Assembly: GCA_028023455.1 (NCBI GenBank) | Contig: JAQFVV010012509.1 | Location: 64,001 to 128,000, forward strand | Source of the DNA: Epiperipatus broadwayi | Lineage: Eukaryota; Onychophora; Udeonychophora; Euonychophora; Peripatidae | DNA: 64,000 bases | Direction of reading: 5' to 3' | Part shown: positions 11,105-23,729 of the stretch, one piece after another | Numbering within the stretch: the stretch's first letter is position 1 | How the letters are laid out: every line of letters starts with the position of its first letter | Notes under the pieces: model-generated | Databases searched by the model: none | What the model was told of the DNA's origin: nothing | What the model saw: only the letters and a program-made list of their open reading frames with translations | Translations under genes and position numbers: made by a program

Positions 11105-12834
11105 CTATAAAAAGAAACAAAAAAGCTATTAGAATTTGCAATTATAAATAATATCAATTTTAATTTTAAAAAAGGAACATTACAATTTAATTTATGTTCT
11201 AATGACTATATAAAATCTGCTTATGCATCTGATAAATACTTCTGATGTTGACATTAGCAACTACTAATAGGTTATGATAAACAGCCTTTAGAAACATACT
11301 TCAAGGTAAAATACTTTCCAACAGTCTTACATAGATAAACAGTAAGACATGGATCTGAGCAGTTTTCATTCTTGTTTTATCCTATAGCTGGATATCCATT
11401 TACTGATCAACATTGAATAATTAAATAACTTGATTATGGATCAATTATTTGAAAAAAAAATCTTAATCCTGATTGGAACATAAAATTTTTTTTCAAATTT
11501 TACTCAGTTTGAATTTGAACTTTAGATTATTGGCATGACAGGAAGATGTGATATATTTATATCCAGTTTATATTACCAGAATAAATGTAAACAAAATTTA
11601 TAATGTACACATCTGATCATACTTTAACTTTTCAATGATTAACTGTAAATAGAGCTTGATAAACTTTAAAATAAGTCATGATGTTAATATTAACATATAA
11701 AGTATATAATATTTTAAAAAAATTGTAAAATGACAGAATTGAACAAATTTTCTCATACAATTATAACCAAAATGCATTTAAATGTTTGTGAGAACAAAGC
11801 ATAGACCTGTGCCCATATAAAATGTCTAATAGATTTCTAAATTTTGATATTGTTACTGTGACTTTTCACTCATATTTACAATATAGAGTCTTTATTTTTT
11901 CCATCAAATCAAGCAAGTTTCTCTTATTTCATTCATTCATATTACTCATAGCTTTTTAACATCTCTTCAAATCCATTTAGGACTTTAATTGTTCTATTAC
12001 CATTTTTTTCTTGAAATATTTTCAAACTCATCTTCATTTTAGTGATGCCTAATTGTAATTTACTTATGTATTTCATTTCTGAGCTCTCTCTCTCTTAATC
12101 CTAACATAAATCACTCTATATTCCTATGTGTGAACTGTGACCTTTGTATTACTTTTTTCCTATTTAAGCCTACAACTATATTTCTTTTTTAATATTAGCT
12201 TAATCCTACTGAAAGCAATACACTCAAGTTTATTTCTATAATTAATTTATTTAATCCATTATGATTTTTTTATCTACATTTTTCAAAATAAAACATCTGC
12301 TCTTCTTATTTAACTTTTGGTATATACTGTATAAATTTTATTAATTAATGTCCTACATTTCAATTGTTTAACAATCTTCTTCAGGTTTTAAACAGAAAAA
12401 GAATATATTGTGTTATTATCAAAATATTATTTACTTTTATATTCTTTATAAATCCAGTTCTATTACATTATAAAATGATTTGATAATAACTATTTAATTG
12501 GCTGAATTTGAACAATGAATTTGTTTGATATGAAAATCTATAAATTTATATATACATATTATAAATTTTAGAATTTTCAATAGGCAATATGTATTTATAT
12601 TCATTATATATAAAAAGAGATTTTAAATAAAATATTTTTACAGGTTTATAGATTTAAATAATAGAAATTTAACATAAACTCTGTGTATTTTTATAAATAA
12701 TTTTTCAACTATGATATAATAAAAAAAAAGTTGAAATTAAAAATAGATATTACAAACTGAAATTATCATGTAGCAAATGTAACTTACCATCCAAGTTTTA
12801 TAAGTATCGTAGTCAGATAATGGTATATATATAA
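11105..12834. other. Start of 29-kb intron, AT-rich
   Basis: Intronic for the minus-strand gene. A pyrimidine-rich stretch at 11,880-12,260 looks on the minus strand like heavily decayed LINE coding sequence (KRNIV, GLRERELRNEI), but stops are frequent and I do not call it. The block 12,590-12,790 resembles 18,640-18,830 in the same orientation, an old direct repeat flanking the elements between. Confidence 0.45.
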
Positions 12835-15416
12835 TGTAACAGTCAGAAAATGTGTGATTAGTTAACATAGTGCAGAATTCGACCACCACACAGAATGGCA
12901 GCACCATCAAGGTAATGAAGCCACCCGTAGTATTGAGTTCGAACATAGTTTATCGGTTCCACAATACAATCTACGAAACAACGCATCTGATGCAACATTA
13001 GTAAATATTTCTTTAGGCACGGTGGTCAGGATATGCAAGAGATTCATGATTTTATTTCGAGTTAGCCAATCAGAACATTAATCATACACTAATATTAATT
13101 AAACACTTATATTTACAAATCGAGGAAACATATTGAATGGGTATCGAATAAATAAAACGTAACTGCAGACGCATAGTTTGAAATTATTTATTTAAAACAT
13201 TTTAGTGATAAAACTATTTACTAATAATATTTGCTAAGATTTAAGGTTTCAGTAGCGGGATTTTCCAATACTATTATATTAAAAAAATACATTTATTTAT
13301 TTAGACATATTTTATATTTAAGACCTCAGTAGCGGTATTTCCGATACTGTAATGTTTACAAAAAGAAAAACATTTATTTGATGATGTAATCTAGCTACCT
13401 AAAATTCTTGAGCAAGTATTTCTAATGCATGCCTTTAGGGATTTATACCTTTGCAATGCAAGAGTCTAAAGTAAGATTTATAAGAATAGCAGTAGACATA
13501 TATTTATTTAATTAAAAATATTTATTTATAACTAAGGGCAAACATTTATTTGAGAGTGAATTATGAAGACAATGCAGGGACGGAGTGATACATAGAATAA
13601 TAAAGTTAGTTAAAGAAAACACGTGGTACGCTAGAAAGGCGATATGGAATGGCAGTATATTGAAACTGCAAAGCCGTGAATGAGTTTATAAGAATGACGG
13701 GCTGGCATTTGCCATCAGCCCAAAGAAGTAAGGTGTCACATAAGCATAACCAGGGACAAGCAGTTCGTGCCGAAATTGCCTTCTGGCTGCATGACAGTCG
13801 TCAAGCCCTATAGGAGCATTTATTATGTCCGCTTGTGTAGGATGACTGGAGTTAATTTCAACCCTATAGAATCTGGAATATTCAAGGCTTATAAAGGGGT
13901 CATCGCATCTCTAAAACGTAACACATGTATAATGTATAGACGATTTTGGTAAGATTTAAATATATTTTCTAACTCGGCCCTACATTATCAACATTTAATA
14001 ACGAACGTTTGCGACTCTCACAGAAATGCAATTTTATGGAATTATTAGTCAAGATTTAATAAAATATAAAATCTGGATGATTATTACACTAATACATCAG
14101 CCATTTGCTAAGCAGTAGACCCCTACATTACAATAAAGGAAGCATTGAATGCGTGTCGATTTATATGAAAATATTAAGTTATTTATGAAAGTAAATATTA
14201 ATGAAAATTTGACATGCATTCACTGTTTCAAATGATCATAGATTTAAACTTAGAAAATTATGAGCATGCGATAATTATATGATAAAATGTAGATTTTAGA
14301 AATACGTACCTAAGAAAGACAGAGTGAGGTAAGCTAGATTATTAGAGAAATTTACACAATAAATTAATTATTAAATTTTAGTTTTACAAATGACAATTTT
14401 ACATTTTATAAGTTATATAAGTAGTATGAAGAATGAGCTATAGCATATTAGTAGAGTACTCTAGAGAATTTGGACACAGGTACCTGTTTTATGAGAAGTT
14501 TTCCGATTCCATTGGTTAGTAGCAAATTGTTCATGATTAGCAGTTCTTTCCTGTATTTAGGTGGTTCATTTAATTTAACAGCAGCAGCAGCTTTCTCATT
14601 ATTTTAGGCAGCAGATCTTCGTGGTTGAATTTATGAAGGGCAATGGAAGATTTGGCATCCGATAGGGCATCTCCAGATGGAGAATAGTCTGGGTGCTTTT
14701 ACTCGGTCATACTGTGGCAGGAAAAATTTATTTAATATCTTGGAGACTCTCAACTGATTGAGAGCACAGCTAAAGTTAAAGTGCCAGTTTCTAGCAAGTC
14801 TAAGATGGCCTCTCTTCTTAGATCTTATCTTTCACATTTTAGTCATAGTTAATTTTTGGATTCCACTTAATCTGCCCTGAGGATAATCAATGCATTTTTG
14901 TTAATTCTAATTTAGAGACAGCTGCCTTTCTATTGTTTACGTTTAGATTTTACATTTAATTTTTATAATTACATTTTAGGGAATTTTTCTTTTTAATTAA
15001 TCTATTATCTCTCACCGACCGATTCTTTTTAAAATTTCAAAGACAAAAAGGGAACATACGATTATTTTTACTTTTAATTAAATATTACATCTATTTCTAA
15101 AATTATTATTAAATGAAATTTAAACAAAGCAATAAATAATGGATTTTACAATTCAAAATGAATGGTTAAAAATATATATATATTTTTTATAACTAAAAGA
15201 AATCTAAATTATATTATTTATCTTTATTTATTGCCTTAAATTTGAGATCGAAATGTGTGTGTTTATGGTGAATTCTACATATATCTATACATTTTTAATA
15301 TTGCTACACACACAATTCGATACCAAAAAGTTTAAATTTGGGTGGGATAGACCGATGAGTGAGAGACGATAAAAAAAGGTGAAACTTAAGATTCGAATAC
15401 GAATCTTATTGTTTCA
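12835..15416 (+). mobile_element. LTR-like 2.6-kb unit (copy 2)
   Basis: It begins TGTAACAGTCAG (12,835) and ends in TTGTTTCA (15,416), giving a TG...CA layout with short imperfect terminal inverted repeats. A diverged copy lies inverted at 45,423-48,121. The ends match best, and interior anchors include ATGCTATAGCT, CTGCTGCTGCTG and CTCAAATAAATG. The unit is visibly richer in CpG and GC than its surroundings and has no long open frame. It includes an internal near-duplication (13,240-13,275 and 13,318-13,355, CAGTAGCGG). Both ends lie in (TA)n. No primer-binding site or internal region adjoins it, so a solo LTR is the simplest reading; a large non-autonomous DNA element is the alternative. 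Confidence 0.5.
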
Positions 15417-15625
15417 ATATATATATATTATATACGTGATTATTCATATAGTATACGAACATGAATGGGCTGCTCACGAACACGCATTAGCCAGCGTGGT
15501 GAGTTTATTGGCTTTTTACCTCTGAGTTTAAGATCAAGAAACACCATGGTCTTTCTTCTCAGTGCCTGATAAGGCAGAATGAATGTTTGTGTAAATGACA
15601 AATATTTTTCCAATACATATATACA

Positions 15626-17044
15626 ATGATGACAGACAAAAATAAAGCATGGCCCTTATCCCCAGGAGGCTGTAAAGTCACCAACCAAGGCAGCGGTTGG
15701 TGGCCGAAGGCGGAGGGTGCTAAGAATCCCCTGATTGCGGACCCAGGCTGCCATTTGATGACGACTTTTTATTTAGGTACTTACAACTGCAGATCACTTT
15801 CAAGTGAAGGAAGATTGCAAGAATTAGAAGAAGAATTGTCTTATATTAAATGGGACATTATTGGACTTTGTGAAGTTAAAAGAAAAGGTGAAGAAACAAT
15901 TGATTTAAAAAGTGGACATATACTCTATTATAAAGGCACACATATTGGAAATACAAGAGGAGTAGGTTTCATTATAAATAAAAAATGGAAGAACAATATT
16001 GTGGAGATTGATGGTGTATCAGACAGAGTTGCAAGATTAGTTATACAACTTAATAGCAGATACCAAATGCAGATAATTCAGGTTTATGCCCCAACAAGTT
16101 CTCATAGTGATGAAGTAGTAGAAGATTTTTATATGGATGTACAAAAGGCTTTTGATCAGAGTAAACAACATTTTAAAATTGTTATGGGAGACTTTAATGC
16201 TAGAATTGGTAGACAAATGAAAGATGAATTGTTGTAGGTAATTTTGGTTATGGTAATAGAAATGAGAGAGGACATAGACTTGTGGGAGTTTGCAGAAAAA
16301 GAAAAACTTTATATTATGAATTCATTTTTTGAGAAAAATGTTAAAAGGAAATGGACATGGAAGCATCCAAATGAAGGTACAGCAGAATTGGATTATATTT
16401 TGAGTAACAGGAAATACATATTTCAAGATTGTAATGTTCTTAATAAATTTAACACAGGAAGTGATCATCGATTAGTAAGGTGTAAGTTACGTGTTAATGT
16501 AAAACTAGAGAGACAAAAATTATTAAGAAAAACAATATTTACAGTTGATATTCCTAATCTTCAGAAACATTCTAATGAATTTAAATTAGAACTTACAAAT
16601 AGGTTTCAAGTGTTAGGAGATTTTGAACATGATTCAGATTTGAATGAAATTAATATGAAAATAACTGATACACTTTTAAAAACTGCAACAAAGATAGCTG
16701 GTAGAAAAAAGCAGCAATTGACTAATAAAATTTCTACTGAGACTAGAGAATTTATGAAGAAAAGAAGGAATATGAAGATATACAAAAATGATGTATTAAA
16801 AAGAATTGAATATCTCGAATTTTGTAAAATGGTATGGAAAAGAGTTGAAAATGATATAAGAAAGTATAACTGTGAAATAGCAAGGAAAGCTGTAGAAGAA
16901 AATAAAAGTCTCAAGAATGTTAAACAACATTTTGGTATTGGTAGGAAATTTATATCTGCAATAAGAAAAAAAGATGGAATTATTACTAAAAAGAGAGATG
17001 ACATCATGAAATTGGTAGAAGATTTTTTATCAAGAATTATATAG
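15626..17044 (+). pseudogene. RTE endonuclease region (frameshifted)
   Basis: Apurinic/apyrimidinic-like endonuclease that nicks target DNA to prime reverse transcription. Visible motifs are TYNCRSL near residue 52, the metal-binding Glu in GLCEVKRKG, QVYAPTSS, MGDFNARIG (catalytic Asp/Asn) and, after the break, ELDYIL and GSDHRLVRCKL (final SDH). A one-base deletion near 16,231, relative to the sister copy, ends the first open stretch at 16,237. The frame resumes at 16,244. A second indel (an extra T near 17,026) ends this part at 17,044, before the RT. The start at 15,626 (MMTDKNK) is the first Met upstream of the endonuclease and is only a guess at the true initiator. Confidence 0.85.
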
Positions 17045-18590
17045 TAATAAAGAACAAGTACCTTCTATATCTATTACATCTTCCGAATTGCCCAGAATTT
17101 TAAATGAAGAAGTGAGACATGCAATTAAATGTATGAAGAAAGGAAAGGCTCCAGGAAATGATGGAATTATAATTGATATATTAAAAGAAGCAGGTGAAGA
17201 AATAGAAACAATTTTAGCAAAGTTATATACCAAATGTCTAAATGATAAAGATGTACCAGAAGATTGGAAGAATGCAGTAATAATATTAATATTTAAAAAA
17301 GGTGATAAAGAAGATATTAGAAATTACAGACCTATCAGCCTTTTATCAGTTTTATATAAAAATTTTACCAAGATAATTACAACTCGTCTACAGAGAACTT
17401 TGGATTTCCACCAACCAAGAGAACAAGCTGGATTTAAAAGTGGTTTTAGTACAATAGATCATATCCAGGTATTGAGAGAAGTCATAGAAAGGACAAATGA
17501 ATATGAGTTGTCATTATGTTTTGGATTTGTAGATTATGAAAAGGCATTCGATTCTATACACATTTCTTCAGTGATTAAAGCATTGGATCATCAAAATATA
17601 GATCCAGGATATTGTCATATTTTAAAGAATATTTATAAAAATGCAACAGCAACAATTAGATTACATAATGATACTGGAAAAATCAACATTGAGAAAGGTG
17701 TAAGACAAGGTGACTCCATATCTCCAAAACTTTTTACAGCAGTGCTGCAAGAAGTATTTTGTGGATTAAAATGGGAAACTAAAGGAATGAAAGTAAATGG
17801 AGAGTATTTAAGTCATTTAGATTTTGCAGATGATGTAGTTGTTTTTGCAAATAATGCTTCAGAGCTGCAGGAAATGTTGCAGGAGTTAGCAGATGAAAGT
17901 AGAAAAGTAGGACTAAAGATAAATGTTAAAAAGACTAAAGTAATGTTTAATCGATTTGCTCAAAATATGAAAATAAAGATTGATTATGAAGAATTAGAAG
18001 AAGTTAACAGTTACAAATACCTTGGTCAGATTATTAATACAGATGGAAACATAATGGAGGAAATTAATCATAGAATTAAACTTGGTTGGAGTGCTTTTGG
18101 TAGAAATAACTTGATACTAAAAGGAAATATGCCTATGTGTTTGAAAAGAATGGTTTTTAACAAATGTGTTTTACCAGTTCTTACTTATGGATCTGAGACT
18201 TGGACACTTAATAGAAGAGCAATACAGAGACTTCAGACCACTCAAAGGAGTATGGAGAGATGTATGTTGGGAGTAACAAGAAGAGATCGAAAACGCAATG
18301 TATGGGTAAGACAACAAACAGGTGTTACTGACCTTATTGAAAAAATTAAAAGATTGAAATGGAGTTGGGCTGGACATATTGCTAGAAGAAATGATAATAG
18401 ATGGACAATTGAAATTTTAAACTGGATTCCAAGAGATTGTAAAAGACCCAGAAAGAGACCACATGTGAGATGGATGGATGAAATAAGAAAATGTGCAGGG
18501 GTGTTGTGGAAAAGAGAAGCTAAAGATCGGAGAAGATGGATTAAACTTGGAGAGACCTTCATCCTGCAGTGGATTGATAATGGTTGTTGA
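17045..18590 (+). pseudogene. RTE reverse transcriptase region
   Basis: A 500-codon open stretch (from 17,088) encoding a LINE reverse transcriptase that copies the element RNA at the nicked target. Visible blocks in order: KGKAPGNDGIIIDILK, NYRPISLLSVLYK (fingers), GFVDYEKAFDSI (motif A Asp), GVRQGDSISPKLF (motif B), LDFADDVVVFANN (catalytic ADD), then KYLGQIINTDG and GSETWTLN of the thumb, and a basic C-terminal WAGHIARR...WI region. All catalytic residues are intact. It is out of frame with the endonuclease because of the indel near 17,026, so this copy could not make the full protein without correction. Confidence 0.9.
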
Positions 18591-18639
18591 TGATGATGAT
18601 GATGATGATATACGTGATGAGAAAATAAAACATATTTTC

Positions 18640-19614
18640 ATAATTAAATAATGCTCTCCTATAAGAAGTTATAAGTTTTAAAGAAAAAATGTTTATAGTA
18701 TTTATAAATTTAAATAAATCATTTTTAGATATGATATAATGTAGCAAAGAATCTATTAAAAACAGACATTGCAAGCTAAAATTATGGCACAGTAATAATA
18801 TCTAAAATACTTTGTCAAAAGTAAATTCACTTTTAACTCAGTACCTACATTTTTGTAAGAATGGTAATACATGTATGTGTGAATATTGAAAGTATAAATA
18901 ATTTTATAAATCTTCTTATAATTTAACAGGCTCTCCTGTAAGAAATTATAAACTTAAATAAAATATTTTTTTTAAAAAAAAAATCAACAAAAGAGTTATT
19001 ATAAGTTAATGAAGAAATTTGTTTAGTCTCAGGGAGATTGTAAATTAGTAGTTATTGATAATTTTCTGGCGACATCAGAAGGTAAAAAGTTATCTCTGTT
19101 TACATGGATAAAATTTTCTATTTCTATTCTTTATTATGACAATCTATGATAATTTTTAATTCAATATATATGTATGTATTACCGTATGATTTATGATACT
19201 TATAGAAAGTTATATGTGGAAAATTATTTATAAAAATGCATAGATTAACAAAATTGGATTTCTATAGAATGTAAAATTAAATATTTTGATAGTAAATCAA
19301 TACAAAATTTTCCTATTTTGATAAATAAGTGATTGGTTGCTTGGGAGTTTATAAGAAACTCGAGCACTGGAAGTGACAAATATGAAGCCACAATCTATAA
19401 TAGCACTTTGAGCTTGAGTCTGCCGATCTATTCTTGATTAAACATGTAGAACTTATTATTTAGATTTCTGAATTAAGACTCTTAAGCAATTAAAATGTTA
19501 GACATTAATTAATAAAATTAAGATTATGCAATAAATAAATGTGAGAAACAGGTATTTATTTTATATTGGATGACAGTGATTTGTTGATATTAATATATTG
19601 AATAAAGCTTTTAT
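18640..19614. other. AT-rich spacer between LINE copies
   Basis: Non-coding. The first ~190 bp resembles 12,590-12,790. A related GGCTCTCCTGTAAGAA block recurs near 18,930 after CTCTCCTATAAGAAG near 18,653, a local duplication. Nothing else recognised. Confidence 0.45.
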
Positions 19615-22412
19615 AATCACTTTCAAGTGAAGGAAGATTGCAAGAATTAGAAGAAGAATTGTCTTATATTAAATGGGACATTATTGGACTTTGTGAAGTT
19701 AGAAGAAAAGGTGAAGAGACAATTGATTTAAAAAGTGGACATATACTCTATTATAAAGGCACACATATTGGAAATACAAGTGGAGTAGGATTCATTATAA
19801 ATAAAAAGTGGAAGAACAATATTGTGGAGATTGATGGTGTATCGGACAGAGTTGCAAGATTAGTTATACAACTTAATAGCAGATACCAAATGCAGATAAT
19901 TCAGGTTTATGCTACAACAAGTTCTCATAGTGATGAAGTAGTAGAAGATTTTTATATGGATGTACAAAAGGCTTTTGATCAGAGTAAACAACATTTTAAA
20001 ATTGTTATGGGAGACTTTAATGCTAGAATTGGTAGACAAATGAAAGATGAAATTGCTGTAGGTAATTTTGGTTATGGTAATAGAAATGAGAGAGGATATA
20101 GACTTGTGGAGTTTGCGGAAAAAGAAAAACTTTATATTATGAATTCATTTTTTGAGAAAAATGTTAAAAGGAAATGGACATGGAAGCATCCAAATGAAGG
20201 TACAGCAGAATTGGATTATATTTTGATTAACAGGAAATACATATTTCAAGATTGTAATGTTCTTAATAAATTTAACACAGGAAGTGATCATCAATTAGTA
20301 AGGTGTAAGTTACGTGTTAATGTAAAACTAGAGAGACAAAAATTATTGAGAAAAACAATATTTACAGTTGATATTCCTAATCTTCAGAAACATTCTAATG
20401 AATTTAAATTAGAACTTACAAATAGGTTTCAGGTGTTAGGAGATTTTGAACATGATTCAGATTTGAATGAAATTAATATGAAAATAACTGATACACTTTT
20501 AAAAACTGCAACAAAGATATCTGGTAGAAAAAAGCAGCAATTGTCTAATAAAATTTCTACTGAGACTAGAGAATTTATGAAGAAAAGAAGGAATATGAAG
20601 ATATACAAAAATGATGTATTAAAAAGAATTGAATATCTCGAATTTTGTAAAATGGTACGGAAAAAAGTTGAAAATGATATAAGAAAGTATAACTGTGAAA
20701 TAGCAAGGAAAGCTGTAGAAGAAAATAAAAGTCTCAAGAATGTTAAACAACATTTTGGTATTGGTAGGAAATTTATATCTGCAGTAAGAAAAAAGATGGA
20801 ATTATTACTAAAAAGACAGATGACATCATGAAATTGGTAGAAGATTTTTATCAAGAATTATATAGTAATAAAGAACAAGTACCTCCTATATCTATTACAT
20901 CTTCCGAATTGCCCAGAATTTTAAATGAAGAAGTGAGACATGCAATTAAATGTATGAAGAAAGGAAAGGCTCCAGGAAATGATGGAATTATAATTGATAT
21001 ATTAAAAGAAGGAGGTGAAGAAATAGAAACAATTTTAGCAAAGTTATATACCAAATGTCTAAATGATAAAGATGTACCGGAAGATTGGAAGAATGCAGTA
21101 ATAATATTAATATTTAAAAAAGGTGATAAAGAAGATATTAGAAATTACAGACCTATCAGCCTTTTATCAGTTTTATATAAAATTTTTACCAAGATAATTA
21201 CAACTCGTCTACAGAGAACTTTGGATTTCCACCAACCAAGAGAACAAGCTGGATTTAAAAGTGGTTTTAGTACAATAGATCATATCCAGGTATTGAGAGA
21301 AGTCATAGAAAGGACAAATGAATATGAGTTGTCATTATGTTTTGGATTTGTAGATTATGAAAAGGCATTCGATTCTATACACATTTCTTCAGTGATTAAA
21401 GCATTGGATCATCAAGGTATAGATCCAGGATATTGTCATATTTTAAAGAATATTTATAAAAATGCAACAGCAACAATTAGATTACATAATGATAGTAGAA
21501 AAATCAACATTGAGAAAGGTGTAAGGCAAGGTGACTCCATATCTCCAAAACTTTTTACAGCAGTGCTGCAAGAAGTATTTTGTGGATTAAAATGGGAAAC
21601 TAAAGGAATGAAAGTAAATGGAGAGTATTTAAGTCATTTAGATTTTGCAGATGATGTAGTTGTTTTTGCAAATAATGCTTCAGAGCTGCAGGAAATGTTG
21701 CAGGAGTTAGCAGATGAAAGTAGAAAAGTAGGACTAAAGATAAATGTTAAAAAGACTAAAGTAATGTTTAATCGATTTGCTCAAAATATGAAAATAAAGA
21801 TTGATTATGAAGAATTAGAAGAAGTTAACAGTTACAAATACCTAGGTCAGATTATTAATACAGATGGAAACATAATGGAGGAAATTAATCATAGAATTAA
21901 ACTTGTTTGGAGTGCTTTTGGTAGAAATAACTTGATACTAAAAGGAAATATGCCTATGTGTTTGAAAAGAATGGTTTTTAACAAATGTGTTTTACCAGTT
22001 CTTACTTATGGATCTGAGACTTGGACACTTAATAGAAGAGCAATACAGAGACTTCAGACCACTCAAAGGAGTATGGAGAGATGTATGTTGGGAGTAACAA
22101 GAAGAGATCGAAAACGCAATGTATGGGTAAGACAACAAACAGGTGTTACTGACCTTATTGAAAAAATTAAAAGATTGAAATGGAGTTGGGCTGGACATAT
22201 TGCTAGAAGAAATGATAATAGATGGACAATTGAAATTTTAAACTGGATTCCAAGAGATTGTAAAAGACCCAGAAAGAGACCACAAGTGAGATGGTTGGAT
22301 GAAATAAGAAATTGTGCAGGGGTGTTGTGGAAAAGAGAAGCTAAAGATCGGAGAAGATGGATTAAACTTGGAGAGACCTTCATCCTGCAGTGGATTGATA
22401 ATGGTTGATGAT
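19615..22412 (+). mobile_element. 5'-truncated RTE element, sister copy
   Basis: Homology to the 15.4-kb element begins abruptly at ATCACTTTCAAGTG (19,617), inside the endonuclease, and runs to the short GATGATGATGA tail at about 22,412. The two copies differ only at scattered single bases and a few indels by eye, implying recent activity of one source lineage. I could not find a convincing target duplication. Truncation at the 5' end is normal for target-primed insertion. Confidence 0.88.
19638..22408 (+). pseudogene. RTE endonuclease-reverse transcriptase (one frameshift)
   Basis: Two long frames, 19,638-20,831 and 20,828-22,408, cover most of an endonuclease-RT protein. The first carries GLCEVRRKG, MGDFNARIG, the stretch lost in the sister copy (KDEIAVGNFGYGNRNERG) and GSDHQLV. 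The second carries NYRPISLL, YEKAFDSI, GVRQGDSISPKLF and LDFADDVVVF, then the basic C-terminus to WIDNG. The break is a missing A in the A-run near 20,790. The indels that inactivate the 15.4-kb copy (near 16,231 and 17,026) are absent here, and the sister lacks this one, so the two copies were inactivated independently. Confidence 0.9.
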
Positions 22413-22613
22413 GATGAATTAGTATCCTCTAATACATTACTGCCAATATTATACATCACTTTAATCTTTTTTTAAAAATTTACTTATATTTTTACTGTTT
22501 TGCCTTCATCAAATATCTTTTGTAAAATTTTCTATAATACTAATAAATTGTTTATAAACACAATTACACCATTTACAAAATTCAAATGATATAAATTATT
22601 TTCCCCATATTAA

Positions 22614-23727
22614 TCCACAAGATATTTCTTGTAAAACTGCTACAAAAACTTTTGGAGAGATCTATTATATACTATGATAATGTTATATAATTCTATAATT
22701 AAAAATCACTTCTTTTCTTTTCAAAAACTTTATTTGATGTATATATATATCCACTTATTTCCAACGTTTCGACTATCTTTACTCTATAGTCATTTTCAAG
22801 GATCTAGAAAAAACATTACATTATAAACAAACTTCACATAATAAAAACAAAAATAATCAAAAACAATATAAAGCATATAAACCCCATAAAATTTAAAAAT
22901 AAATAAAATACATTAAAATCAATTAAATTAAAAACACAAAACATACACCACACTTACTTGACTCCCTTCTCAAAAAACTTTCCCTTTTTTTTATCCAAAA
23001 AACCAATTGTTACAATAAAAACTTATTTTCTTTTTCTTTCTTATATACTTCAAAAATGAATTTATTTCCAAAAATAATTCTTTATTCATGTCTTATCCAA
23101 TTCTATTTAAAACAGGTTTATATCTTTTTATATATAAACTCTCTTTTACCATTCTTTCTTTATACATGCTTTATATATGCTTTATATTGTTTTTGATTAT
23201 TTTTGTTTTTATTATGTGAAGTTTGTTTATAATGTAATGTTTTTTCTAGATCCTTGAAAATGACTATAGAGTAAAGATAGTCGAAACGTTGGAAATAAGT
23301 GGATATATATATACATCAAATAAAGTTTTTGAAAAGAAAAGAAGTGATTTTTAATTATAGAATTATATGGCTATATGTACTGTATATTTTTGAAAAGAAA
23401 AAAGGATTGAGTCGTGATTAGAAACAGAAGTAAATGGATTTGTTTTTTATGATAATGTTCTTAGCATTATTATAAAACCTATTAACTACTTATGTCCTTT
23501 GATAAATATTTTTTATAATTTGAATATATTCTGAATCTATGCCATGATATTCCAAATCCACAAGATATTTCTTGTAAAACTGCTACAAAAACTTTTGGAG
23601 AGATCTATTATATACTATGATAATGTTCTTAGCATTATTATAAAACCTATTAACTACTTATGTCCTTTGATAAATATTTTTTATAATTTGAATATATTCT
23701 GAATCTATGCCATGATATTCCAAAACT
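22614..23727 (+). repeat. ~170-bp tandem duplication interrupted by a PLE
   Basis: The segment TCCACAAGATATTTCTTGTA...GATATTCCAAA occurs complete at about 23,557-23,727. The preceding copy is split: its first ~70 bp at 22,614-22,684 and its remaining ~110 bp at 23,447-23,556, with the Penelope-like insertion between. The copies are essentially identical, so the duplication is recent. Confidence 0.85.
22685..23446. mobile_element. Short Penelope-like insertion with inverted terminal repeats
   Basis: Flanked by a 12-bp duplication TATGATAATGTT (22,673-22,684 and 23,447-23,458). Arms of ~180-200 bp (about 22,685-22,880 and 23,165-23,372) are near-perfect reverse complements and include the terminal CGAAACGTTGGAAAT segment. 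Between them, on the minus strand, is a short remnant matching the end of the GIY-YIG region at 6.4 kb (a YIKKIYKPVLNRI-like block). This is a 5'-truncated element with an inverted terminal repeat, a known Penelope insertion form. Confidence 0.75.
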
Positions 23728-23729
23728 TT

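Larger units (their letters stand above)
15441..18607 (+). mobile_element. Full-length RTE-clade non-LTR retrotransposon
   Basis: The element is bounded by an exact 11-bp target duplication ATATACGTGAT (15,430-15,440 and 18,608-18,618), giving 3,167 bp, about normal for RTE elements. It has a ~185-bp leader, an apurinic-type endonuclease, a reverse transcriptase, a Cys/Trp-rich C-terminus, almost no 3' UTR, and a short (TGATGA)n tail of the kind RTE elements use instead of poly(A). It inserted 24 bp from the end of the LTR-like unit and is almost identical to the copy at 19.6-22.4 kb. Two single-base indels break the frame. Confidence 0.9.

Noticed and set aside
11880-12260. Decayed LINE coding sequence on minus
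   Set aside because: Some LINE-like words occur but no catalytic motif, and stops are too frequent to call.
16606-17007. Long minus-strand frames within the LINE copies
   Set aside because: These are antisense shadows of the endonuclease/RT coding sequence; the same applies around 18.2-18.8, 20.4-20.9 and 22.0-22.5 kb.
23229-23310. CGAAACGTTGG with ACTAT/ATAGT pairing at Penelope ends as a second hammerhead
   Set aside because: The segment before the stem reads TGAAAATGA rather than CTGATGA and there is no adjacent cleavage triplet. I keep it only as a terminal motif of the element.
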